A stretch of 64,000 nucleotides of DNA, from the NCBI GenBank assembly GCA_030847615.1, contig JAUMIR010000002.1, positions 116,568,309 through 116,632,308 of the forward strand, given 5' to 3'. The notes under the pieces are model-generated. The model was not told the DNA's origin and made no database searches. It saw nothing but the letters and a program-made list of their open reading frames with translations. Positions within the stretch are counted from its first letter, which is position 1. Every line of letters begins with the position of its first letter. This document shows positions 1 through 11,287 of the stretch, piece after piece. This stretch comes from Gambelia wislizenii (Eukaryota; Chordata; Lepidosauria; Squamata; Crotaphytidae). The translations under genes and the position numbers were made by a program.

Positions 1-765
1 TGGGGGGAGGAGAGGAAGGGGGGCTATTGGGGAAAAAGTACTGTCCCTCAGCAAATATGGTACAGAATCATGTGACAAAAGGGGTGTCCTTCCATTTGAA
101 TGTCACAAGTGATCTGAAGTGTCATGAATCATAATGAAGAGAAAATGAAATTTTGGTTACAAGTGAAATGGAGATGAAAAATGATACTTGTGTGGGTTTC
201 CCCCTCTGTCCAGCACAAAGAAGAGAAACAATCCAAAGTAGATGAAAAGAGAAACTGGGCCAAATGTTAGTATTGTGCTTGGATGATCCTAGTATGGTGC
301 AAAAAAAGTTTATGCTTTGCATGAAAGTTTTGTACAATTGTAAGCATTTTAAAAATGTTTAAATAGTTCAATGAAACATAACTGTGAGTCTTTCAGCAAC
401 AGAAATGTTCCCACACATTTTCATTTAAGCTTATAAACATATATACCATCAACTTTGTATCCCGAGCATAAAGGAGGATACTAGAGTATGAATACTAAGA
501 AAAAAAGATAGACAGAGGACATTCTAAATGAGTATTAAAGATGTCACCCCAAGCACTTCTGATGGTTTTTCTGTTTGAAATGTCATATAATTTGTGATGC
601 ACTGTAATAGCTGATGACAAAAGACCAATCAAGTAATCTAATACTGACACAGCAGGTCTTACGTTTGTGCCATTGCAGATTTGCTCACATATACAGAGTA
701 AAATATGAGATGTACAGTACTTGTGGCAAGGGCAAAAAGATATGAAGAACTATGAACTCTAGTAC
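1..765. other. Intron sequence, nothing recognised
   Basis: AT-rich sequence downstream of the 3'-most exon in the window. I find no exon, no intact repeat ends and no simple repeat of note. Small reading frames here have no recognisable protein features. Confidence 0.6.
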
Positions 766-872
766 CTTATAAACATAAAGTTCATGGATATCGTCAGATA
801 GGGTTGTGCCATCATCCCTCATTAATGGTGTAAATGCAAACCCAAATAACTTCTTTTCTCCTTTATCTTTTG
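766..872 (-). CDS. DOCK3: DOCK3-like exon (DHR-1 region), most 3' exon in window
   Basis: Minus-strand exon of 107 nt. Acceptor AG lies at 874-873 after a pyrimidine-rich stretch; donor GT at 765-764 follows AAG. The first two bases complete a codon begun in the exon at 3424-3262, giving T-K-D, then 35 codons reading KDKGEKKLFGFAF, then LMRDDGTTLSDD and HELYVYK. DOCK proteins are guanine-nucleotide exchange factors for Rac; the DHR-1 (C2-like) part binds phosphoinositides and brings the protein to the membrane. The wording matches vertebrate DOCK3 as I know it more closely than DOCK4. The exon is free of stops and indels, so the host gene looks functional here. The next downstream exon is not visible before position 1. 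Confidence 0.9.
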
Positions 873-1312
873 CTGCAAAAGAAAATTAAGTGTTTACATA
901 GGTTGCTGAGTAACTGGCAAACATCTTAGCCTAATTCTGCTACTAAATTCTTTTCATGATGCCTATTTTCCACTGTATTGGTTCAGACTGTACTTTCAAC
1001 ACAACTAACACAACAGTGTAGAAGCTGGAACAGGAGCATCAGAAAAAAGAAGGAATAAATGAAAACTGAACCTCTGATCTTCTGTTCATAGAAGGACCAT
1101 TCTAGATCCAATCCTGTTCCTCTCCAGGCTCCATGAACACTGGGACTGAGTTGCTATTTTTGCTTATGCAAAATTTATACCAGCCAAGATATCAATGTGA
1201 ACACAGTGATTATCATGTACCTATCTTAAATGTAAACTTCAATTGGCAGTCTAGATACGTATTCTATTTATAGCATAGATTTCTGTGAATTATATAATGT
1301 CAGTACTGTTTA

Positions 1313-1577
1313 GTCTACCTAAATACCCTAAAAGCATTGCATCCTGTCTGATCTTGGAAGCTAAGCAGGGTCAGCCCTGGTTAGTACTTGAATGGGGGAC
1401 TGCCAAAGAATACCAGGTGCTGAAGGCTATATTTCAGAGGAAGGAACTGGCAAAACCATCTCTTAGTATTCCTTACCAAAAAAACAAAAAACAAAAAACT
1501 GTGAAAAATTCATGGGGTTGCCATAAGTCAACAGGCAACTTGAAGGCAGGTAGGCATGCATACGTGTGCTGTTATTA
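1313..1577 (+). repeat. 5S-rRNA-derived SINE
   Basis: The first about 120 bases (1313-1433) follow vertebrate 5S rRNA closely: GTCTACC start, CTGTCTGATCTTGGAAGC, AGCTAAGCAGGGTC (box A region), CCTGGTTAGTACTTGAATGG (box C region) and a GGTGCTGAAGGC end. A non-5S tail follows, with GGGTTGCCATAAGTC and ACTTGAAGGCA near 1515-1555, which resembles the tail of the tRNA-type SINE at 44160-44402. 5S-headed SINEs transcribed by RNA polymerase III from internal promoters are known from squamates. This copy has scattered point changes, so it is a dead pseudogene-like copy, not a functional 5S gene. Confidence 0.85.
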
Positions 1578-3261
1578 AAATTTCAGTTTCTTTAGCTTGG
1601 CCACTTTGCTTACCATGGAAATTTCCCTTTCTTTTCCCAACCCCAGTTTTAGTAACCACATATTACTTTGATATACCTTTCCTCACACAAATTCTCCCGG
1701 ATAGATGAATTGGATGGTTTTTAAGTACTTCCAGTTTTGATGTAACATTTTTAGGGATTAGGACTTTCTTGAAAGCAGACCCACTTTCTTCATTGAATTT
1801 ACACCATTCAGTGGTTCTATCTTACAGAAGTACTACAGAGTTTTCAAGTGGTACCACAGTGCTGTCATAGACAATTGTTGGGGCTTCTGCCTGTGTAAGA
1901 ATTCTAATAGTGAGATCTAGAAATATATTTCATGTACCAATCTACTTTTTGCCCTTCTCAGGAAAGAATAAGGACACATCATACCTAATGGGAACGGGCC
2001 TCCATACCTGACAGCTTCTTGTGACTAACAAAGAGATGAACTGGATACAATTGTATGTCACTGAAAGAGTTCAGGCTTCTAAAGGTGATAAGGTATGATT
2101 TATGGCAGCTTAAAGCTTGTTACTGGATACGTTCCTATTCTTTTCTATGTACATGGGCATCAGTTGTATGGGGGTGCCATGCTTGAAAGTATCATGCATG
2201 CCAACAAAGCATTGGGCCAAATGCAAGACTGCGGCACTGCACAAAAGTCTGAGGATCAAATGTATGACTTGAAGTGGTCCTCAAAATAGGTCACCTCCAC
2301 TTCCTTATTCATGTATGCATTATGTTGGCTACAAAGCACTGAAGTAGAGGCAATGCTGTGACAAGTCATAGAGGACACTGTACTGGATGCATATGGAATT
2401 TGTAATTACCCCCCACTAGTACTGTCCATAGCAGGTTGCTTTGCAAGATTCATATGAAGTCTGATCTGATTACACAGAAAGCCATGACAGCTGCAAGTAT
2501 ACCATTTCCTGAAGTAACGACCTGGCCAACAATCACAAACAGCATTATTTGTACCATATGGTAACAATTTTTGTTCTGGTTCATGGATTAAAAGACAGAA
2601 CAATACATTTCTCACTCTTCTGTCCTTGTTTATGGAAATATATATATAAAACTATTAATCTGGGTCACTTTGTTTCCCAAGTTTCATACTTTTAACCTGA
2701 CTACACAATTCACACTTATCTGCTCCTTTATATCCACCTCATACTGTAAAGACTACATATAACCTTATGAGAAACAGAGCTTCAAACATTAAAGAAACCA
2801 AGCAATCCATAATTTCTGGGTGTACCTTATAAAGAGATGTACTTAGAAAAACAGACATGAGTGGCTGACCCAGTAAGGTAAATAAAACATGGTAAAAGTT
2901 GGTCCTTAGAATTAAAACACCAGCATTCTGCTTAACAGTTTAATCAGTAATAACTGCTCTAATTTAATGACAAATCTTCTACTGCTCACAACCCTTGGTG
3001 AGAGGATTCTATCATCCATGAGATTAAGTTTAGGCACAGTTCTACCCAAAACAATTGCTTTCCTATAAGTTGTTACAGTTCATCAAAAGAGATGGCATAT
3101 TTTTTCAAAGTGCAACTACCATTAGGTGCAACAGTGGTATCATGTGTTTCCAACCCCCCACCCCCGCCTTTTATAAAAATCAGAGAAGGTACTACTCTGC
3201 AGAATAAAAGCATCCTATGAAAGTTGGATCACTTCCAGACAAAGAAGGATATTGTACTCAC
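1578..3261. other. Intron sequence, nothing recognised
   Basis: Intron between the exons at 872-766 and 3424-3262. AT-rich, with no repeat family I can name and no splice-flanked conserved reading frame. Reading frames near 2095-2289 and 2406-2615 show no known protein signature. Confidence 0.55.
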
Positions 3262-3424
3262 TGGAGCAATGCCTGAATTCAAAGCGGAGGTGAGAGCCAC
3301 GGAACCTGTCTATGGGAATGGGGAGTTTGATGACTTCTCCCCAACGAGGGCTGTTACTGTGATAGAGAACAAAGGAATGATATACACTCCTACTTGGCTC
3401 TCCTGAGCCCAGGCTAATGCAGTC
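3262..3424 (-). CDS. DOCK3: DOCK3-like exon (DHR-1 core)
   Basis: Minus-strand exon of 163 nt, phase 0 at the start and one base left over at the end. The acceptor is TTCCAG at 3430-3425 and the donor GTGAGT begins at 3261. It encodes DCISLGSGEPSRS, then YHSFVLYHSNSPRWGE, KLPIPIDRFRGSHL and RFEFRHCS. This is the conserved core of the DHR-1/C2 fold in the DOCK-B subgroup (DOCK3/DOCK4), where the domain binds PI(3,4,5)P3 on the inner face of the plasma membrane. The leftover base A pairs with CA of the exon at 872-766. No disabling change is seen. Assignment to DOCK3 rather than DOCK4 is inference from remembered paralogue differences, for example KLPIPIDRFRG. Confidence 0.92.
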
Positions 3425-4007
3425 CTGGAAAAAATGAAAAAGAGTACAAAGTAAAAATGAAAGAATATCACATTCCAAAAAATGGTCAATAAGTTAAACA
3501 TCCAGAAAAGTAGCATATTTCAGTCTAGTTCAAATTTATCTGCTATAACGAACTAAAGGATGGAATCAAAACAATGGCATATAGAAGCCTAGAGACTCTG
3601 GAGCAGGGATGTGAATCCAGATCTCTTAAAATATTTTTTCTAAGTGAGGCTGAGGAACAGAAAGGAGAGCAATTCCCTGACTTACTGGCAAGAACCTGCC
3701 CTTGCACTTCACAGTGGCTGATGCCATTTTCTTTGGTCACCTCTCTCTTGTGCAGAATGCTGCACGTCATCTGGGGAGAGGCTCTAGGAAAAGACAGGAA
3801 AGGCAGCTAATCAGGTGCAGATTGGTTGGATGGTAAAGGAAGAGCTCTGGTAGTGGAGCAGAGGCTTCACTCCAGTCTACTCCTGAAGAATAAAATAGTT
3901 TCCACAGCATTCTGATAGTCAATCAGCTTTTGGAGCTTCTTCTTTACCGAGACTCCCTCAGTTCTGGACACTGGAACTGACTGTAGTCTTTGGGGCACAT
4001 TTTGATT

Positions 4008-4285
4008 ACATTGTAACTTGATTTGTCACATCTTTGGCAGGGCCTTTTCGGCTATCGCTCCCAGATTATGGAACGGCCTGCCAGATGAGATCTGTCATAT
4101 CACCACCCTAAATAGCTTTAAAAAAGCTCTTAAGACAATCTCTTCTGGCAGGCCTTTCCTGAATAGATACCTGGCCATCAACAAAGGAAATCTAGCTTGT
4201 CCCGATCTCGCCACATCCACTGTCCATTGTTTATTTTTATTCTTTATTTTTATTTATTTTTATTATTGGTATTTTAAAAGTATGT
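4008..4285 (+). mobile_element. L2/CR1-like LINE fragment (end of RT ORF and 3' UTR)
   Basis: The plus strand encodes GRAFSAIAPRLWNGLPDE followed by LNSFKKALKT, the typical last residues of L2/CR1-type LINE polyproteins, then a stop and an A/T-rich 3' UTR. It is 5' truncated. A 3' tail typical of the same class appears at 4955-5090, so the stretch 4286-4954 may be an insertion or a diverged part of the UTR. Confidence 0.65.
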
Positions 4286-4954
4286 TTTAAATGCCTGTTA
4301 CACCTGGTGTGTGTGTGTTTCATGGACCTTGGGGGTACAGGACCTTGGGGGACCTCATGGACACAACCAGCTTCAGAGCAGGAGCTCTGCCACACGCACC
4401 CCATGTGGCAGAGAAACTAGATAGTGGCTTCTACACATTATTATGCCAGGTTGGGAGAATTTGTTTCCACTTGCCAGCAGGAATGTTGCCTGGTGTTTGG
4501 ATCCAGACCCATGCTGGGCCAAGCCTCTTCAGTTGTAACCAGCTGTGGCCTTCTGCATTCCAACATGTACTGCCCATGTTTATCATTGTCAAGCAGAGCC
4601 CCAGACATTGCCGCTGGCTCCACATGTGAGGGCTAATGGTGATAATCATGTAATGTGTACTAACCCTTTTCTGAAGCCATTCCTTATTTTGACTTTTGGA
4701 CAAGTTACGTTATTTAAAGAGACTGCCATTTTTGGAATACAAAGATTTGTTAACTCACAGCACTGAACTAATCAGAATTATTTTCTATTTGAATCACTGG
4801 CCATTCAGGTTTGTTTACATAAAAGGTAAGTATGTTCCGTTTTCCTGCAGTGTGAGGAGGCAGTCCTTATGCTGGGACCTATACAAGCAGTCACTACACC
4901 TAATGGGTGTGCAGCAAAACAAAACTACAATTAAAATTTTTAAATTTTGTATCT
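4286..4954. other. Unclassified intron sequence between two LINE pieces
   Basis: Moderate-GC sequence with several overlapping short reading frames on both strands but no recognisable protein. It separates the LINE coding fragment at 4008-4285 from a matching LINE tail at 4955-5090. It could be a separate insertion, but I see no terminal repeats or target duplication. Confidence 0.4.
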
Positions 4955-5090
4955 ATAATGTTATTTTGACTTTGTACTGCTTTTAGCTTGTATGGTTTTA
5001 AAGAGGTTGTTTGCCACCTTGGGTCCCATTGGTGGGAGAAAGGTGGAATCTAAATGAAAAATAAAATAATAACAATAATAATACAATGAT
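4955..5090 (+). repeat. L2/CR1-like LINE 3' tail
   Basis: Contains GCCACCTTGGGTCCC followed by GGGAGAAAGGTGGAATC and an AATAATAAC-type simple tail. This CCTTGGGTCCC...GGGAGAAAGG ending is the usual 3' end of L2-like LINEs in reptile genomes. Confidence 0.6.
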
Positions 5091-5094
5091 ACAA

Positions 5095-6050
5095 CCTGCT
5101 GCAGAACATTCCTGCCAAAGGACATGTCTGCTGAAGCAAATTTGTCAATCCTATAATGTCTGACAAAGGGTGATGGGGAAACCCAACTGGCTGCCCTGCA
5201 AATCTTCATCAAAGATGCTACCGTACCCAAGGCTGCAGAGGTGGCTGCAGAGGTGGCAGCACTACAAGTGGAATGTGCCTGAATCCCTCTGGAACTGGCA
5301 TGGAACTATGAACATAAGCCAATTCAATGCAAAGGTGGAAGAGGATACCAGTTGACCTTTAGTACTCTCTTGAAAGGAGACAAACAATTTGTTTTATGAA
5401 AGTCCTTAGTTCTCTCTAAGTAGAATTTAGGAGCCCTACACACATCTGATCTTTGACTCTTTCTCTTGCAGCACTCTAGGATCCAGGCAAAAAGAAAACA
5501 GAACAATCTCCTGAGATGGATGAAAAATTGAATTCATTCTAGGAACAAAAGAGAAACCAGAGAAAACCAAATCCTTATGAAAAACACAACTCTTTACACA
5601 CTGATGGAGTTCTCAATCTGGACACTCTGTGAGCAGACGTAACAGCGACCAAGAACAAAACTTTCAGCAAAAGAAATTTTAAATCCCCTGATCTCAAAGG
5701 TTTAAAAGGAGCCATCAACAAAGATTGCGAAACCACATCTATATTCCATGAAGGAAAACGAAGGACTGTTCCTGGACAAAGTAAAGAAACTTTCTCCAAA
5801 AAACTGCACAGGCAGACAGGATGTGAGTGGTTTGCCCTGCTTCCCTTTTCAGAATAGAACCCAAGGCTGACATATGTGTCCTGTTGGTACTGGTGTTAGT
5901 ACTGAGGGCCTTATTCAAACCTGCTTGCAGAAAGACCAAAACTGACTCCACTGAAGCTGATTGAGGATGCATTCCTTTATACCTATACCATCTACAAAAG
6001 GCCCTCCAAGTAGAATCATTCAAGCACTTAGTGGAGGGTCTCCTAGCCAA
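5095..6050 (-). pseudogene. DIRS tyrosine recombinase remnant (outer, older DIRS element)
   Basis: Minus-strand pieces read STWRAFCRWYRYKG, FLQAGLNKALSTNT (N-terminal core-binding part, 6050-5740), LLLKVLFLVAVTSAHRVSRL (box I region with the conserved RVS, about 5700-5640), and KICRAASWVSPSPFVRHYR with DKFASAD (C-terminal region with the nucleophile tyrosine, 5215-5115). Order and motifs are those of the DIRS recombinase, which inserts circular cDNA without target duplication. The frame is broken by several frameshifts and stops and the HxxR box is not in an open frame. This is a dead copy. It belongs with the RT pieces to 8130 and, across the Ngaro insertion, with the gag at 12070-13985. Confidence 0.75.
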
Positions 6051-6329
6051 GAAAATAGTCTGAATAATATCTTCATCATATCCCTCAGCTATTAACCTTT
6101 CCCACTCAACCTCCTAGAATGCAACTGTAACCAGCCTGGATCAGGATGCAGTAATTCTCCTTGATGCAGCAGGTCCAGTGATGCCTGTAGAGCCAACTCT
6201 CTGAACCTGTATACTAACTATCTCTGAAAACTATGGCAAACAAGGTTACCTGTGTGCTATCAAAATCACCTCTGCCCTCTTCATCCTTATTTTCTCCAGT
6301 ACTTTGGACAGCAATACCACTGGAGGAAA

Positions 6330-7511
6330 GGCTTAGCACAGCATGCTTGACCAAGCGATTAGAACATCAAAGACCAATGTCCCCTCTGTCCAAAACCTCG
6401 ATATAAATCGAGGAAGTTTGTGGTTCTCCTGAGAAGCAAAGAGATCCACCCATGGGATGCAAAACCTTCGGACTACTCTGTGAAAGACCAGCAAACTCAG
6501 AGCCCATTCTCCCTGGTCCAGATGCTCCCTGCTCAACCAATCAGCCTGGTGATTCAGCTGCCCTTTGAGATACATCCCTCTCAACGATTGAAAGTGAGCC
6601 TCCTCCCATAGTAACAGGAGTGTCACCTCCCTCATCAGGGAACATGTCCCCCATCACTTGCTTATGTGAGTTTTGGTGGACATGTTGCCCATCCTGATCA
6701 ACACATAATTGCCCTGAACTTCCAACTGCAGACTGAGGAGTGCCATAGATCCAATAGCTATAGCATTTATATTTCTATGCCACTTACCAGTGCAAAGCAC
6801 TCCCTAAGTCGTTTACAGTGTGTTAGCTAATGGCCCCCAACAAGCTGGGTACTCATTTTACTGACCTAAAGAAGGATGGAAGGCTGAGTGACCCTTGGAG
6901 CCCTGTAGGATAGAACTCAAAATGTTGTGGCTGCAGTACTGGCATTTAACCACTGTGCCACCAGGGCTTCTAGATCCAGACAGTAGATACTGTGTATCCT
7001 CTCATTGGGTGACCACAGGCCATGCACCATCTGCCCATTGCAGTGTGCTCCACATCCCCCAAACTGCCCTTGGTGGTAACCACTACTCTCCTCAGCTCTC
7101 TGATGGATGTATCAACCCTTAGCCACTGAGATTGCAACCAACCCAGAGGTGACCTCACAGTTGACCAAGTTGTACTCTCAACCGACACTTCCTGGCAATC
7201 TTGTCATGAAAGGGCAAAAAGAGCCACTGCAGCTCCCTTGGGTGGAACCTGGTCCAAGGAACTGAGTTGATGCAAGTCACCATCAATCCCAACAGTCTAA
7301 CCAACACCAGTAGCTCCAACGCTGATAGCACCAATACAACCATAACAAGGTACTGTAGCATCTCCCTCCTTTCTTCCAGCAGAAAAACCCTGTGGTGTAT
7401 CATGCCTATGATGACTCCCAAGTGCTGAATCTTGAATCGTACCCAGATGGCTCTTCTCTCATTTGATAACAAACTGATGAAACTCCAAACAATCCATGGT
7501 GGCTCACACAT
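6330..7511 (-). pseudogene. DIRS RNase H and RT-connection remnant
   Basis: Minus-strand frames show LGLMVTCINSVPWTRFHPRE (about 7290-7230; RT thumb/connection) and LKGQLNHQADWLSREHL with VVRRFCIPWVDLFASQENHKLPRF (about 6570-6400; end of RNase H and the linker before the recombinase). These blocks keep the usual DIRS order but lie in different frames with stops. An unrelated interspersed repeat occupies 6740-6965 in the middle. Confidence 0.7.
6740..6965 (+). repeat. Interspersed repeat inside the older DIRS copy
   Basis: About 225 bp containing CATTTATATTTCTATGCCAC, GGCCCCCAACAAGCTGGGTA, and the ending CATTTAACCACTGTGCCACC. The pattern is that of a common short repeat of squamate genomes; I cannot place it in a named family. 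It interrupts the DIRS RNase H region, so it inserted after the DIRS copy. Confidence 0.45.
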
Positions 7512-8165
7512 CGTCCCTGGCTTTCCTCAGGGACTTGAATGGACCAGCAGCTCATTGAGATACAGGTAAACAGACACCTCATGCAACTTCAGATGTGGCA
7601 TGAGAGCCACCAACACCTTTGTAAACACCTGAGGGAAAGCTGATAACCTGAAGGGCAAAGCTATATACTAGTAGTGGTTCTCCAGGTAAGCAAATCTCAG
7701 CTACATCCTGTGAGCAGGGTGAATTGGAATGGCAAATATGGCTCCAGGAAGTTGAGGATGCCAGATAATCTGCTTTCTGCATCCCTTCCAGAATCAACCG
7801 AAGAGTTGCCATGCAGAACTTCTGCTTGAAAACAAACCAAGGGCATCACTGAGTAGGACCCTAAAAACCTCTGATGAGAAGGCACTGGCTCTATCACCTT
7901 TATTTGCACTAGTGATCTATGGTCCAAAGAAACCTTTGGACCATAGATGTCCCTCCCAAGTCCTGGGTGTGTGAGACTGAACAAAGAAATCTTTGGTTTT
8001 TGAATGAAATCTATGCTGTATCCTTCCCTCAGAGTCTTGCACTGGTGGCACTAGGAGACATCCGATTCCAGCGATGAGCAAAATGTTGAAGATAAGCCCC
8101 CACAGGGAGCTGTCCCAAGTCAGAAGGGCTGGTTTGATTTGCGGACCCAGACCGTACAGCCCCAC
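7512..8165 (-). pseudogene. DIRS reverse transcriptase remnant
   Basis: Minus-strand pieces: GYSIDFIQKPKISL-like sequence (about 8040-7985), then around 7660-7550 a palm segment in which the active-site box reads YLYLNELLV where DIRS elements usually have a YLDD box. Both aspartates of the box are changed or lost, and several frame breaks occur. The upstream limit at about 8165 coincides with the edge of the inserted Ngaro element; the gag of the same DIRS copy resumes beyond 12062. Confidence 0.65.
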
Positions 8166-8648
8166 CGCCCTCCTGAATGAGACACGGACACACTTCAGTT
8201 TGCTAGCTGTGTATTCTACATTCTACATAACTTTCAGAATATAATGTTAGGTACAGATTAGTAATGTGGATACATGTTGAGGTAGATAGAGTAAATACAT
8301 TTTGGCAAAATTTGGCCACAATTTGCAATCTAAATGGTTGGCGTCAATGTATGGGTCGCGATCCCATCGCTGCTCACACATGTGGGCAGAGTTGGGGTCG
8401 GTCCATCCCGAACCCCCCCTGGAGGAGAGAGCCCGCGGCCGGACCGCCCGCCCGACACTCTCTCCTCCCCTGCAAACAAGGTCACGTTAGCAAACATACC
8501 ACGGGGGCTCCCTTGACTTGAACTTGCTCTTGAACTTGTACTTGATTGAGGCCCCGGGTTCATTACCTATCGCGACCCAATACATCTGCCATCAAGGCGT
8601 TTCCCATGGGAACCGCCTTCCGCCAACCATTATCATCAACAGGCAGGC

Positions 8649-9575
8649 CTACTGGTCCCCCCGGGCCCCAGGCCCCGCTGGAAGTGCCCGCTCAGGCCTG
8701 ATATAAACAGCATAGGCCCTGGAAAGCCATCGACCCAAGCTCTTGATGGACTCCGTGGACATGCCTGCCTCCGCGGCCATGGTTGCCGCCCCTATGCGGA
8801 AGGAATGACTGCCGAAATTTTCTGCCGGCAGGCCCAACGCTCGAACCCCCATCTTCAGAACGCTGACAAACTGAAACCTGGTTAACAGGACCCCAGCCTT
8901 GTGCCTGAACAGGGGGCTCTGCTCTCATCCCCTCACTTCCAAAAATGCCTTCATACTCACCACCGGGCATGGGGAAGAGGCCATCACCTTTCGAAGATGC
9001 AGGGTGGCCCCACGGGCACGCTGATCTGCCTTGGAGCGCAGGATGTGCAGCGACAAGTCGCTAACTCCCAGGGCCACGTCGCCCATCTGGAGCGCCCGAC
9101 CGGATGTATCTGTCTTGGAGGAGCACACCACCTCCCCCACCCGTAGTGCCCCAAAGAAGGCAATTGTGTATGCCGTACCGAACAGCAGGGCCTCATAGCC
9201 GGAGTGGCATATGCGAGGCAGGTGCGCCACCAGCTGGCCCAGCAGTGCATAGGAGACCGGGCGCCTCGAATCGGGCGCTCGTGGCACCGCCCGTTTCCAG
9301 CCTTCTAAAGCTCTTCTTACCATGAAGGTGTTGCAGGGATCTCCATACCCTGCCGCTTTGCTGAAGAAGGAAATGCCTGCAGCGTGACCGGCAATGGTCC
9401 TCAAAGCCAGACCTCTGTCCTTTAGGGAAGCCAGGTAGTGCAGCACCTCCCGTTCCACTGCTGGTCCCGCCGACCCATAGCCGTGTTGTCGCCTGAATGC
9501 CATGAACTGTTCAGCTGCTCTCTGATAGCTGGCTTGCGTCGATGGAGCCAAGGAGTCGGCTACCCCTTGGAGCAC
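8649..9575 (-). pseudogene. Ngaro tyrosine recombinase with one in-frame stop
   Basis: Opening residues LAPSTQASYQRAAEQF form the core-binding domain (about 9545-9300); FFGALRVGEV (about 9165) carries the box-I arginine; NFGSHSFRIGAATMAAE (about 8815-8770) holds the HxxR box; and GRWLSRAYAVYIRPE (about 8730-8690) carries tryptophan and the nucleophile tyrosine. The enzyme cuts and joins DNA to insert the circular cDNA. One TGA at 8927-8925 interrupts the frame before HxxR; translation continues in the same frame to the natural stop at 8649. The stop is what a CGA-to-TGA (CpG decay) change would give. The 5' end overlaps the pol frame by 16 bases, in another frame. Confidence 0.85.
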
Positions 9576-11287
9576 TGTTCGTTCCCAAGGCTCCAGAGGT
9601 CTGCTGGGAAAGGAACTGCCACCTCGTCTGCATCCGGTGCTAGTGCGCGGAACCGATCAGCCTGAAACTGAGACAATGCATCTGCGATCTCGTTATCCAG
9701 CCCCGGGATGTGCTGCGCTTGGAAGCTGATGTTGGCCTCCAGGCAGGTGAGCACAAACCCGTGAACCAGCCTCATGACCCTCTCTGACCTGGAGGACTGC
9801 CTGTTGATGATTTTCACAACAGCCTGATTGTCGCACCAAAAACAAACCTTTTTATCCCTGAACTCCTTTTCCCAGAGAGTGATGGCTACCATGATGGGGA
9901 AGAATTCTAAAAATGTAAGATCCCTGGTGATGCCCCGGTCCGCCCATTCCCTTGGCCAAGGCTGTGCGCACCAGTGCCCGTTGTAGATTACCCCGAATCC
10001 CAGGCTGCCCGCCGAATCGGAGTGTACCTGTAAGCTTTCCCCTAACTCCAAGCGCCCTTGCCACATGGTGACCCCGTTGTAGCGCTCGAGGAAGGACACC
10101 CACACCCTCATGTTCTCCTTCACCCCTTTTGTGAGGTGGATGCGATGGTGCTGAGCCCTGACCCCCCCGGTGAGCCTCGCCAGGCGAGCACAAAAGGCCC
10201 TCCCAGGGGACACCACCCTGCAGGCAAAGTTCAGATGGCCCAGTAGTGATTGCACTTCTCTTAAGGTGGCTTTTTCCTTCCTCAGGAGGTCTGTCAGTAA
10301 CTTCTGCATGCCGGTGATCTTTTCAACGGGCAGTCTGGATATCCCCTGTTCAGAATCAAGCTGTATCCCGAGGTACACCAGGGATGTCGTTGGCCCCACC
10401 GTCTTGTCCGGCGCCAACGGTACCCCCAGTTCGGTAGCCAGTGCCTGGAAGGAAGAAAGCAGAAACCCACACTCTTCCCCCTCAGCAGGGCCCATCATCA
10501 GGAAATAATCCAAATAGTGCGTGACGAAGGGGGACCCCGCCCTGTGCTGCAACGCCCACTCAAGGAATGTGCTGAAAGTTTCAAAGGCAGAGCAACTGAT
10601 GGAACACCCCATGGGTAACGCCATGTCATAGTACCACTTTCCTTGAAACTTGAAGCCCAGCAAGCAATGGTCATCAGGGTGCACTGGCAACAGCCGAAAA
10701 GCCGATTGAATGTCACATTTTGCCATTAGGGCACCCTGACCACAAGTCTGCAGGAGACAGACCGCATAGTCCAATGATGCATACCTCACTGTGCACAGTT
10801 CTGGTGGGATTGCATCATTGATCGATGACCCTTTCGGATAGGAGAGGTGATGAATGAGGCGATACTCACCCGGAGCCTTCTTAGGTACCACCCCCAAAGG
10901 TGAAACCCTTAAATTGGGCATGGGCCGATGGTCAAAAGGCCCAGCCATGCGCCCGGCCTCGATCTCTTTTTTGATCTTGAGAGCCAGCACCTAGGGCAGC
11001 TCGGCTGCTGATTTTAAGTTGCCCGAGGTGAATGCCTCCCTTGCGCCCTGGAAAGGAATGCGGAATCTGACCTCAAAGCCTTCGGCCAGGTTGGATGCCG
11101 CCTGCTTTTTGGGGTAGGCCTCCAATAGAGGTCGCATGGCGTCCAACCTGACTGGTGTCAACACCATGCGAACTCGGGCCCCCCCGTCCCAGTCACTTTG
11201 AGGCGTTGGCGGCAGTGCTGCTGGCGCCCGTGTCTTTTCTGGTGCCCACTGTGGCGCGGCGACTGCTACGAAAGGACTGGTTGCCAC
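9560..11287 (-). pseudogene. Ngaro reverse transcriptase / RNase H with one stop and an active-site change
   Basis: One frame from about 11287 to the stop at 9560, interrupted only by a TAG at 10993-10991 (probably CAG to TAG). It contains VSPLGVVPKKAPGEYRLIHH, MAKCDIQSAFRLLPVHPDD (first catalytic Asp), LPMGCSISCSAFETFS, then HYLDYFLMMG where the family has YLDD: the second aspartate is replaced by tyrosine (GAT to TAT near 10506). RNase H follows with HSDSAGSLGFG, LEFFPIM, FWCDNQAVV and DNEIADALSQ, all four acidic positions present. RT copies the element RNA; RNase H removes the template. The YLDY change should abolish polymerase activity in this copy. Confidence 0.88.

Noticed and set aside
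1313..1433. A functional 5S rRNA gene
   Set aside because: The 5S-like part has many substitutions, lacks the T-run terminator right after the 5S end, and continues into a SINE tail.
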